A program made the translations under genes and the position numbers. Shown piece by piece: positions 24,989-31,317 of a DNA stretch of 64,000 bases; position 1 is the stretch's first letter, and each line of letters begins with the position of its first letter. Below the pieces are notes generated by a model. That model was not told the origin of the DNA. It was given only the letters and a program-made list of their open reading frames with translations, and searched no databases. The DNA is from a virus. The stretch spans positions 1 to 64,000 of the IMG/VR virus record IMGVR_UViG_3300035088_000014; one strand, written 5' to 3'.

Positions 24989-26269
24989 TTGCCACAACTG
25001 ACATCTACTACTTCCGCTGCACTGCAGCTCGAAGACGTCAATGACGTAATCCCTGTACTCGTTGAGCTCTCGAACAAGCTCGACGCTCGTATTAAAGACA
25101 ACGGTCGCGCGACCCAAGTCTCCACCAAAAGCTACCGCGTTCGCATCCAGACCGCCGACGTGGGCGACGTTGCGAAGTTCAACCTTGAAGGCGGCACCCT
25201 GCCGACCGGCGGATCTTCGACCTGGGACCAGTTCCTGGTCACTCCTCTGGCCTTCGTGAAGCCGATCGAATACACCCGCTTGGCTGATCTGACCGGCGAC
25301 CCGAAATCGGTTGCCAGCGAGAACCCGGTATCGAAAACGATTGCCGATTGCGTCAAGGGCATCCAGGTCCAGCGCGACATGTTCCTGCAGACCGCAGGCG
25401 ACGGCAAAATCGGCCAGGTCCTCTCGACCTATGCCGGCGGCGGCGCCAACCCGATCACTCTTGAGCCTTCACCCTGGGGCGCGCGTCTGATGCGGCGCGG
25501 CCAGAAAATCCAGGTCATGACGAACGCTTTCGCGCTCCGTGCGACTGCGGTCATCACCAACGTCGTGAAGACTCTGGGCGCAACCCAGTCCATCACGGTT
25601 GACGTGGTTCCTGCAGGCACGGTCGCTGGAGACTTCATTGTCCTGGCCGGCATTGCCGCTGGCGGCGCTGATCCGTTCATCAACGGTCTGCCGGTATTCC
25701 ACTCGACCTCGACGGCTGGCACTCTGCTCGGCATTTCCCGCGCCAACAACTACGTTGTGGCGAACGGCGTGAACGCCAACGGCGCGCAGATCACTCTGCC
25801 TGTCCTGCGGCTGGCCATGAACCAGGTGCTGGTTGAACTGGGCGACGAAGCGCTGAAAGACCAGCTCTTCCACACTCACCCTTCGCAGTTGGCCGCGTAT
25901 GAGGAACTGGGCTTCAAAATCCAGACGATGTACTCGGACTCCGGAAAGTTCAACGACAAGGGCTTCGACGGAATGCTCAATGCCCGCAAGATGACGATTG
26001 ACGGGTACGAGATCATCTCGAACCTGCATGCCGACAACCAGGCGTGGCACTTCACCAACGTGAAGAGCTGGGGCAAAGTGAAATGGGGCCAGGGAACATT
26101 CTGGTTCAAGAACCGCGGCGGTCAGACTGTGTTCCAGCAGTACGACACGGCCACCGGCACCCCGAAGGCAGTCGAGAACAGCTACCTTGTGGACTGCCTG
26201 CAAACGTACGTCGATAACCCGAAGCTGTTGTCTTCGGTCACTGGCTGCAAGCTGCCTACTGGCAACTAG
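24989..26269 (+). CDS. Putative major capsid protein
   Basis: 426 residues from TTG 24989 with GAGG correctly spaced upstream; no in-frame ATG is available nearby. The N-terminal helix (VIPVLVELSNKLDARIKD) is followed by beta-rich regions, QVQRDMFLQTAGDGK near residue 130 and a C-terminal part with DGYEIISNLHADNQ, as in HK97-fold coat proteins. Regular codon use, the position after the scaffold and the strong terminator behind it support the assignment. Fold family inferred. Confidence 0.75.
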   Translation: MPQLTSTTSAALQLEDVNDVIPVLVELSNKLDARIKDNGRATQVSTKSYRVRIQTADVGDVAKFNLEGGTLPTGGSSTWDQFLVTPLAFVKPIEYTRLADLTGDPKSVASENPVSKTIADCVKGIQVQRDMFLQTAGDGKIGQVLSTYAGGGANPITLEPSPWGARLMRRGQKIQVMTNAFALRATAVITNVVKTLGATQSITVDVVPAGTVAGDFIVLAGIAAGGADPFINGLPVFHSTSTAGTLLGISRANNYVVANGVNANGAQITLPVLRLAMNQVLVELGDEALKDQLFHTHPSQLAAYEELGFKIQTMYSDSGKFNDKGFDGMLNARKMTIDGYEIISNLHADNQAWHFTNVKSWGKVKWGQGTFWFKNRGGQTVFQQYDTATGTPKAVENSYLVDCLQTYVDNPKLLSSVTGCKLPTGN

Positions 26270-26327
26270 TTAGCCTGATATTGCTTGAGAGGTTAACCGA
26301 CCCGAAGGCAATGTCAACAACCCAAAT

Positions 26328-26361
26328 GGGCCGCTCTGAAATATGGGCGGCCCTTTTATTT
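26328..26361 (+). terminator. Capsid-gene terminator, interrupted by the insertion sequence
   Basis: GGGCCGC (26328-26334) pairs perfectly with GCGGCCC (26347-26353), followed by TTTTATTT. That T-tract (26354-26361) is the 8-bp target site duplicated by the insertion sequence. Confidence 0.85.
26354..26361. repeat. Target-site duplication, left copy
   Basis: TTTTATTT immediately outside the left inverted repeat; the identical octamer follows the right repeat at 28197-28204. An 8-bp duplication is typical of the IS1595 family. Confidence 0.9.
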
Positions 26362-26384
26362 GGGATTTATATACATAACTCCCT
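26362..26384. repeat. Left terminal inverted repeat
   Basis: Begins GGGATTTATATAC and ends CTCCCT. Against the reverse complement of 28174-28196 it differs at three positions. Confidence 0.9.
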
Positions 26385-26392
26385 AAGTACTT

Positions 26393-26680
26393 TCATTGCG
26401 CTTCTTTGGCGCTAATTTCAATGTCGGCATAAGCATTTGTGCCGCCACGAGTGATAGTGAAGCCATACTTGAGACAATCCGACATTCGACTCCAAGAACA
26501 AAGGCTGCGCCTATTGGACGTAAATCCACCCCACAGTGCGCAGCCCCATAGTCGGGAATATGCTGGATTCTGCACCCATAATTCTTCGGGAATCACTGGA
26601 ACACCTAACTCCCTCGATAACATGGCAGCCAGTTTGATGCGTACACGGCCTACCTCGCGGCTCATGTCAGGCAGCATCCG
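26393..26680 (-). CDS. IS passenger gene, hypothetical protein
   Basis: 95 residues from ATG 26680. The N-terminal helix VGRVRIKLAAMLSRELG is followed by a Trp/Ser-rich part and the C-terminal YGFTITRGGTNAYADIEIS. It overlaps the preceding passenger gene by 14 nt and ends 8 bp inside the left inverted repeat. No family recognised. Translational coupling supports its reality. Confidence 0.6.
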   Translation of the reverse strand, partial: RMLPDMSREVGRVRIKLAAMLSRELGVPVIPEELWVQNPAYSRLWGCALWGGFTSNRRSLCSWSRMSDCLKYGFTITRGGTNAYADIEISAKEAQ

Positions 26681-26918
26681 CATAGGCGAGTTCCATGAGT
26701 TGCAGGTAGCATGCGCGCATGACTCGCTTCGAGACAATGAAGTACTGATGGCCGCCACACCCGAACAACTCGTAATGGCCGCTTACGATCTTCTTTGGCC
26801 GGGCATCAGTGCAGCCGCGAAACTGAGCATCCCTAACTGCAAGGCGGTAACTTGCGTGAACGGTGGCCTCATCATCGCTCGGTTGAAAAACAAACCAATC
26901 AGTTTCCGGTTTTCTCAC
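26667..26918 (-). CDS. IS passenger gene, hypothetical protein
   Basis: 83 residues. Overlaps the 43-residue gene by 20 nt and the next gene by 14 nt. Contains KKIVSGHYELFGCGGHQYF and a helical C-terminus. Function unknown. Confidence 0.6.
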   Translation of the reverse strand: MRKPETDWFVFQPSDDEATVHASYRLAVRDAQFRGCTDARPKKIVSGHYELFGCGGHQYFIVSKRVMRACYLQLMELAYADAA

Positions 26919-27030
26919 GTCTCGCCTTCGCTTTCTTCCGCTTACGCGGCTTTGGTTGTTTTGACTTTGGCCGATAATTCAGAACCACATTGGCAATCGC
27001 ATCTAGTTCTTTTGGTGGCTGTTTCTTCAT
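26899..27030 (-). CDS. IS passenger gene, 43-residue basic protein
   Basis: ATG 27028-27030 overlaps the transposase stop (ATGA). Starts MKKQPPKELDAIANVVLNYR and ends in a Lys/Arg-rich tail. I have an impression that similar short frames follow IS1595-type transposases elsewhere. Possibly a DNA-binding helper of transposition (inference). Confidence 0.6.
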   Translation of the reverse strand: MKKQPPKELDAIANVVLNYRPKSKQPKPRKRKKAKARREKTGN

Positions 27031-27947
27031 GCGGTCAACCTTTCGTAAGTCAGCCGCTTCCCGCTGATGGCTCCAACCATGCTGTCCAGCCGCTCGGTTG
27101 TGTGGTTTTTTACGTTGCCCTCATTCAGCCGCCATGCAAACTCATCGGTGTAGCGGCCAACGTGCTTGGGGCTGATGTGATGGAACGTGCCATAGACTCC
27201 CCGCTTGAGCACAGCCCAAACGGATTCAATGCTGTTAGTGGTAGCCACTCCACGCGAGTACTCGCCAGCGGAATGATTGACGGATTCATGCTTGAAAAAC
27301 AGGCCGTCAAGATCAGAGAACACAATGCCATCATCGGTATAGAGTTGCGTCCCAAGTTCGATGTTGTTGTGGATGTGGGCTGTGACGGCTTGCATGGTGC
27401 GCTCATTCATCGGGGCAAGGATGGTGCGACCGTCACGTTCCCGCATTCCAAGCACAGCAGTTTTGCCGACAGCCCCGCGACCAGCTTTCAGCTTTTTGTG
27501 CTCATGCTTGTTCCGTTCCTTGCCGCCGATGAAACACTCGTCAAGTTCCACGATGCCTTTCAACTTTGTGAGTTTCCGACCGCCGCAAGCCTCACGTATC
27601 CGATGGAGAACGAACCACGCGCTCTTTTGCGTGATACCGATTTCCTTCGCCAATTGCATCGAACTGATGCCCTTGCGAGCAGTAACGAGCAGGTACATGG
27701 CATACAGCCACTTGTGAAGCGGAACATGGGAACGCTCAAAGATGGTTCCCGTTCTGATGGTGAAGTCGATCTGGCAGGCATTGCAGCGATAGAAGCCGCC
27801 CTTGCGGGTAGTGATTCTTTCGCTGGCCTTGCAAGCCGGACAGACAGCACCATCGGGCCAAAGCCGCGATTCCAGATAGAGCCTTGCGGACTCCGCATCG
27901 GGAAACATCTGGAACAATTGGAACGTGCTGATTGTGGAACGGCTCAT
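27027..27947 (-). CDS. ISXO2-like (IS1595-family) transposase
   Basis: 306 residues, full length. The N-terminal zinc ribbon has CPACKASE near residue 36 and FYRCNAC near 53, then IDFTIRTGTIFERSHVPLHK and the helix-turn-helix GISSMQLAKEIGITQKSAW. The catalytic core begins VELDECFIGGKE (first Asp, about 135), followed by LYTDDG (second Asp, about 205) and TNSIESVWAVLKRG (Asn/Glu, about 240). This is the DDE_Tnp_ISXO2 arrangement. The start directly follows the stop of the upstream Cys-rich gene. It mobilises the 1835-bp element. Confidence 0.95.
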   Translation of the reverse strand: MSRSTISTFQLFQMFPDAESARLYLESRLWPDGAVCPACKASERITTRKGGFYRCNACQIDFTIRTGTIFERSHVPLHKWLYAMYLLVTARKGISSMQLAKEIGITQKSAWFVLHRIREACGGRKLTKLKGIVELDECFIGGKERNKHEHKKLKAGRGAVGKTAVLGMRERDGRTILAPMNERTMQAVTAHIHNNIELGTQLYTDDGIVFSDLDGLFFKHESVNHSAGEYSRGVATTNSIESVWAVLKRGVYGTFHHISPKHVGRYTDEFAWRLNEGNVKNHTTERLDSMVGAISGKRLTYERLTA

Positions 27948-28127
27948 TTAGGCGACCTCTACCGAACGCCCGTTGTTATCACGAAGGCCAGCACCTTCAA
28001 ACTGGCGTTCTTCACAACGCTCACAGAGTTCGCGATCCGTTGCGGGGCAGCTGTAGTAATTGCCGTCATGGGCGCGATTTTCACAGGTGTAAACATGGCC
28101 GCAAGATGCAAGATGTGTATGTATCAT
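27948..28127 (-). CDS. IS passenger gene, Cys-rich small protein
   Basis: 59 residues, start MIHTHLASCGHVYTCE behind GGAGGAAATT. Five Cys residues and several His residues (CGHVYTC, CPAT, CERCEER) suggest a treble-clef zinc site. First gene of the IS operon, its stop abutting the transposase start. Confidence 0.65.
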   Translation of the reverse strand: MIHTHLASCGHVYTCENRAHDGNYYSCPATDRELCERCEERQFEGAGLRDNNGRSVEVA

Positions 28128-28145
28128 AATTTCCTCCATGTCTTA

Positions 28146-28174
28146 AATGTACTTGACTCCCGCACTATTGTCAA
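28146..28174 (-). promoter_or_regulatory. Promoter of the IS operon
   Basis: On the minus strand TTGACA (28169-28174) and TACATT (28146-28151) are separated by 17 bp. The -35 box is perfect and lies at the inner edge of the right inverted repeat. Confidence 0.7.
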
Positions 28175-28196
28175 GGGATTTAAGTATATAATTCCC
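28174..28196. repeat. Right terminal inverted repeat
   Basis: Read inward on the minus strand it begins GGGAATTATATAC and ends ATCCCT. The outer GGGA and the central TTATATAC are identical to the left end. Confidence 0.9.
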
Positions 28197-28204
28197 TTTT
28201 ATTT
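28197..28204. repeat. Target-site duplication, right copy
   Basis: TTTTATTT, identical to 26354-26361. Confidence 0.9.
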
Positions 28205-28220
28205 GAAGTGAGGTTTTGAA

Positions 28221-28919
28221 GTGAGAGACGACATCAAAGGCGCAGTGCGCGCACCGGAAACGATTCAGGATTTTCTTGAGAACTACGGCGGCAGAACGCC
28301 CAACGGCGAACCGATGTGGCGACTGGTGCTTTGCTCAAGCGTCTTCTGGAAGCTGGCCGGTGACTTCAAGATTTGGGATGAACGTGTACCACTGGTAGAG
28401 CGCGGCGGTATCGACATGTGGCACGGTGGCAAGCAGTTTGATACGCGTCCAATCCGCGTCGAGTCCGGCATGGTGGAGCGGAGAAAGTATCCCCATATCG
28501 AAGGCTGGATTTTACAGAAGTGGTTTCCATCGAGTTTCTACTCGAAAGCTTTCTGGGAAGCGCCGGAAAACGCGATGTTTGACGGTACGCCCAAACTTGG
28601 ACCGTGGCCGGCGCGCGGTGATTACGAACTGATGTCGGGCCCATACGAGCGTGTTCCGACGACCGACAAACTGCGCGATGAAATCGCGGAGTATCACAAC
28701 AGAATTGAAACCGCGCCAGCATCGATTGAGCAGAGGACGCTCTTGGCGCTGGCAGCGGCACAGGAAGAAGAAGATCAGTACGCGGCGAGACTGGATGCAA
28801 AGCTTGATGCATTCATTCGCGACCGGTCAACCTACATCAAGAGTTCATCGCTTGCAGCCGGAAGGATCAGGACTGAGTTGGCCAAGCGCTGCGGTATCAC
28901 CGAGCACGTCGGCGCTTAA
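28221..28919 (+). CDS. Hypothetical virion or connector protein
   Basis: 232 residues from GTG with GAGG upstream. Rich in Trp and aromatic residues (GWILQKWFPSSFYSKAFWEA), with a helical, charged C-terminal half (AAAQEEEDQYAARLDAKLDA). Position after the capsid gene suggests a head or neck protein. Shares CTTAA-region stop bases with a leftward gene. No family recognised. Confidence 0.7.
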   Translation: MRDDIKGAVRAPETIQDFLENYGGRTPNGEPMWRLVLCSSVFWKLAGDFKIWDERVPLVERGGIDMWHGGKQFDTRPIRVESGMVERRKYPHIEGWILQKWFPSSFYSKAFWEAPENAMFDGTPKLGPWPARGDYELMSGPYERVPTTDKLRDEIAEYHNRIETAPASIEQRTLLALAAAQEEEDQYAARLDAKLDAFIRDRSTYIKSSSLAAGRIRTELAKRCGITEHVGA

Positions 28920-29098
28920 CCCCTGGCTACTTCGCCAGCTTTTTCACGTCTCTCGCCTTCTGTTAGATCGCGACGAAATCGCGCTAGTTGCTCTTTTGCG
29001 AATGCCAGAGTGCAGCGTCCCGAGATAAGGCGTAAACGCAGATTTCTATACGTCTTTTCGTAGAACTCTTTCTCTCCGACAGTCAGAGCAATCGCCAT
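28916..29098 (-). CDS. 60-residue leftward hypothetical protein
   Basis: Helical and basic (YEKTYRNLRLRLISGRCTLA, then FAKEQLARFRRDLTEGERR). Its stop shares TTAA 28916-28919 with the upstream gene. Fills the gap between two virion genes. No strong ribosome site. Confidence 0.5.
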   Translation of the reverse strand: MAIALTVGEKEFYEKTYRNLRLRLISGRCTLAFAKEQLARFRRDLTEGERREKAGEVARG

Positions 29099-29154
29099 GG
29101 CGAACCTATTTTAGCAGTACCCAGCACCATCACCCCACAAGAAAAGAGAGCAGT

Positions 29155-30147
29155 ATGTCCAACGAATACGTTCAAGGATCAGAAGTATCAACCGCAGCCG
29201 CAGCAGCCATTGAGAAGCTGAACATTCAACCGCCCACAGATCAGGACTTCGAGCGCGAAGCCCAGCGCCAGCGCGCCACGATGGGCAAAGCCTTTGACGA
29301 AGTTTTCACAGCAGCCAATGGCGACGAAGCCACCAAGCGCCTACTGAAGAGCCAGAACGAAGAGATCAACAAGATGAAGCGTATCGGCTTCCGTCCGGTA
29401 ACGATCATCAACCTGCTTCCGTTCAAGTTGCAGATCAATGGCGTTCTGCACTCACGGTACAACACCGTGGTTCCCCCGGCACCGCCAGAGCCACAGAAAA
29501 AGGGCGGCATCCCCTACGGTCGGCGCGTGCTCGACAGAATCTACTTTGACCACAAAGACCTTGGCTCCGACATGCAGGGCATCGACCAGTTCATTGCCGT
29601 GCCGTGGCTGCCGATTGAACTGGCACAGGATTTCGACCGCGAATACAACGAAATTCAAGGCACCGGAGCGGTCTTCTTCTACGAGGGCGACAACGTTCCG
29701 GAATCAAGCCCGGTACTGGCCCACCAGCTCAAAGAAGCGCAGAAGAGCCTCTTTAAGTGGTGCGAGAAACGCTGCCAGGAAGCGGATCTGGAATTCGCCA
29801 ACGACGAATCGCGCAAGAACATCACCGAGACGCACCGCGAAGCATGGCGCATCTTGAACCGCGCTGCCGTGGTGAAAGACGACGAAAAACCGGCGTGGCT
29901 GCACTCCATCTCGACTGGCCGCGTGGCTCCTGAACTTTGCCCCGGTTGCGACAAGCCAAAAGCGGGCGCGGTGTGCGTGAACTGCGGCAACGTCTTCAAG
30001 CCGCTGATTGCCTACCGCGAAGGCATGATCGAATTCGGCCATGTCAGCTTCCAGAAGATGACCGACGAAGAATTCAAGGAAGCACAGAAACTTCAACAGA
30101 CGCGCGCGAAGCGCACTGCCCAGATGACCACGAAGGCCGGTAGCTAA
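29155..30147 (+). CDS. Virion-region protein with C-terminal zinc ribbon
   Basis: 330 residues behind AAGAAAAGAGAGCAGT. A charged helical N-terminus precedes a beta region (FRPVTIINLLPFKLQINGV). Near residue 263 CPGCDKPKAGAVCVNCG forms a zinc ribbon, followed by an acidic and basic helix. Function unknown; the position suggests a head-completion or minor capsid protein. Confidence 0.7.
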   Translation: MSNEYVQGSEVSTAAAAAIEKLNIQPPTDQDFEREAQRQRATMGKAFDEVFTAANGDEATKRLLKSQNEEINKMKRIGFRPVTIINLLPFKLQINGVLHSRYNTVVPPAPPEPQKKGGIPYGRRVLDRIYFDHKDLGSDMQGIDQFIAVPWLPIELAQDFDREYNEIQGTGAVFFYEGDNVPESSPVLAHQLKEAQKSLFKWCEKRCQEADLEFANDESRKNITETHREAWRILNRAAVVKDDEKPAWLHSISTGRVAPELCPGCDKPKAGAVCVNCGNVFKPLIAYREGMIEFGHVSFQKMTDEEFKEAQKLQQTRAKRTAQMTTKAGS

Positions 30148-30155
30148 AAGCATCC

Positions 30156-30845
30156 ATGCTCTATTCCGATCTGAAAGCACGAATCCGCGACCTGGTTGAC
30201 GATGCCGGTGCAGAGTTTGCTACCGACGACTATCTCCAAAGCAAAATTGCCATCGCCTACGACGATCTCTACAACAAGCTGCGCATGACCGGTGCGCAGT
30301 TTGATGAATCAGTCGTGGAACTGATTAACGTGCCGGTCGGTACGTCAGACCTCGGCGCGTACTTTGCTTCCGGCAAGGAACTGGAGTTGCTGTTGAATCC
30401 GTCGATTGACGGTTTTGACTGGAAACTTACCGGGCTCGATCCAGTGAACTACCGCACGGCTCGGCTTGTGAGCAAGGTACCGGATGTACAGGCGGGCCAG
30501 TTCATCACGTCATTCGAGTGGAGAAAAGGAAATCTTTACTTCACTCCGATTACGTCAGCGGTGGACATTCGCATTCGCGGCGAGTTCCTGTTCTCGGCAT
30601 TGAAGGTAGATGCCGACCCGATTCAGGCCGGTATCAATGTCGGAAACGTGATCGCGTACTGGACAGCAGCATTGATAGGAATAGTGCGCGGTAATCCGCA
30701 GTGGGAAAAGAGCTATCAGTTCAAAGGCGATTCCGCGTTTGATGACATTGCCATCATGTTGACCAAGGCAGACCAGGCCAAGGTGCAGCGTGTCGGCAGA
30801 ACGTCACGGCGCAGGTCGCGAAATCGGGGTTACATCATCCGGTAG
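30156..30845 (+). CDS. Putative head-tail adaptor
   Basis: 229 residues. The N-terminus LYSDLKARIRDLVDDAGAEF with following DDYLQSKIAIAYDDLYNKL is the helical start common to adaptor proteins. A beta-rich middle and a basic Arg-rich C-terminus follow. Position before the tail-hub gene agrees. Assigned by pattern and context. Confidence 0.6.
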   Translation: MLYSDLKARIRDLVDDAGAEFATDDYLQSKIAIAYDDLYNKLRMTGAQFDESVVELINVPVGTSDLGAYFASGKELELLLNPSIDGFDWKLTGLDPVNYRTARLVSKVPDVQAGQFITSFEWRKGNLYFTPITSAVDIRIRGEFLFSALKVDADPIQAGINVGNVIAYWTAALIGIVRGNPQWEKSYQFKGDSAFDDIAIMLTKADQAKVQRVGRTSRRRSRNRGYIIR

Positions 30846-30875
30846 TTTCACCGCAACAATTTCACAAGCACGACA

Positions 30876-30898
30876 CCCGCCCGCGAGCGGGATTTTTT
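30876..30898 (+). terminator. Rho-independent terminator
   Basis: CCCGC (30876-30880) pairs with GCGGG (30887-30891) around a six-base loop, followed by ATTTTTT. Confidence 0.8.
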
Positions 30899-30930
30899 AC
30901 GCCCCTAAAGCGGGCAGGAGAAAACACACC

Positions 30931-31311
30931 ATGCCAAATACAATGGCTCTGCAACAGGTGCAGACCGGCAACAACGTTGACACCTATGTCTACAAAGTCA
31001 CCCTGAGCGGTTCCTACGTTCAGGCCGTCCGTGGCGCGAATACCGGCGAGAAGCTTCTGCCGTTTTCAGCATCCAACCCGAACTTTATTCCGAAGGCATT
31101 CCCCGGCAACAAGGGATTCTTGCGTGCGTACCCGCTCCAGGGCCCCGGGGGCTTCGGTTGCTCCATCATCCCTGGCGCTGACATTTTTACGTGGCTCCTG
31201 AAGATGTTCGGCACCACGCCCGGTACCGAGCTTGCCGCTGGCGCTTACGCTGCTGGCGTCACCGGCGATTTGGACTTCTACATTGCGTTCGAGTCTGATC
31301 CCGCGAACTAA
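30931..31311 (+). CDS. Small virion-region protein
   Basis: 126 residues from ATG 30931 behind GGCAGGAG. Beta-rich, Gly-rich (LQGPGGFGCSIIPGADIFTW). An upstream extension in frame would run through the terminator and is unlikely. Possibly a minor tail or decoration protein. Confidence 0.75.
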   Translation: MPNTMALQQVQTGNNVDTYVYKVTLSGSYVQAVRGANTGEKLLPFSASNPNFIPKAFPGNKGFLRAYPLQGPGGFGCSIIPGADIFTWLLKMFGTTPGTELAAGAYAAGVTGDLDFYIAFESDPAN

Positions 31312-31317
31312 ATCTCC

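Larger units (their letters stand above)
26362..28196. mobile_element. IS1595-family insertion sequence, 1835 bp, with passenger genes
   Basis: Bounded by 23-bp imperfect inverted repeats (20 of 23 matched) and 8-bp direct repeats TTTTATTT. It holds five leftward, overlapping genes: a 59-residue Cys-rich protein, the ISXO2-like transposase, a 43-residue basic protein and two hypothetical proteins. A TTGACA/TACATT promoter sits just inside the right end. All boundaries can be read directly from the sequence. The intact ends, exact duplication and full-length transposase indicate a recent, probably active insertion. Confidence 0.9.

Noticed and set aside
25469-26203. 244-codon leftward frame within the major capsid gene
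   Set aside because: Antisense shadow of a regular, high-quality coding frame.
26439-28211. 590-codon rightward frame across the insertion sequence
   Set aside because: It is the antisense of the well-supported transposase and passenger genes; it has no ribosome site, and its residues show no protein-like pattern.
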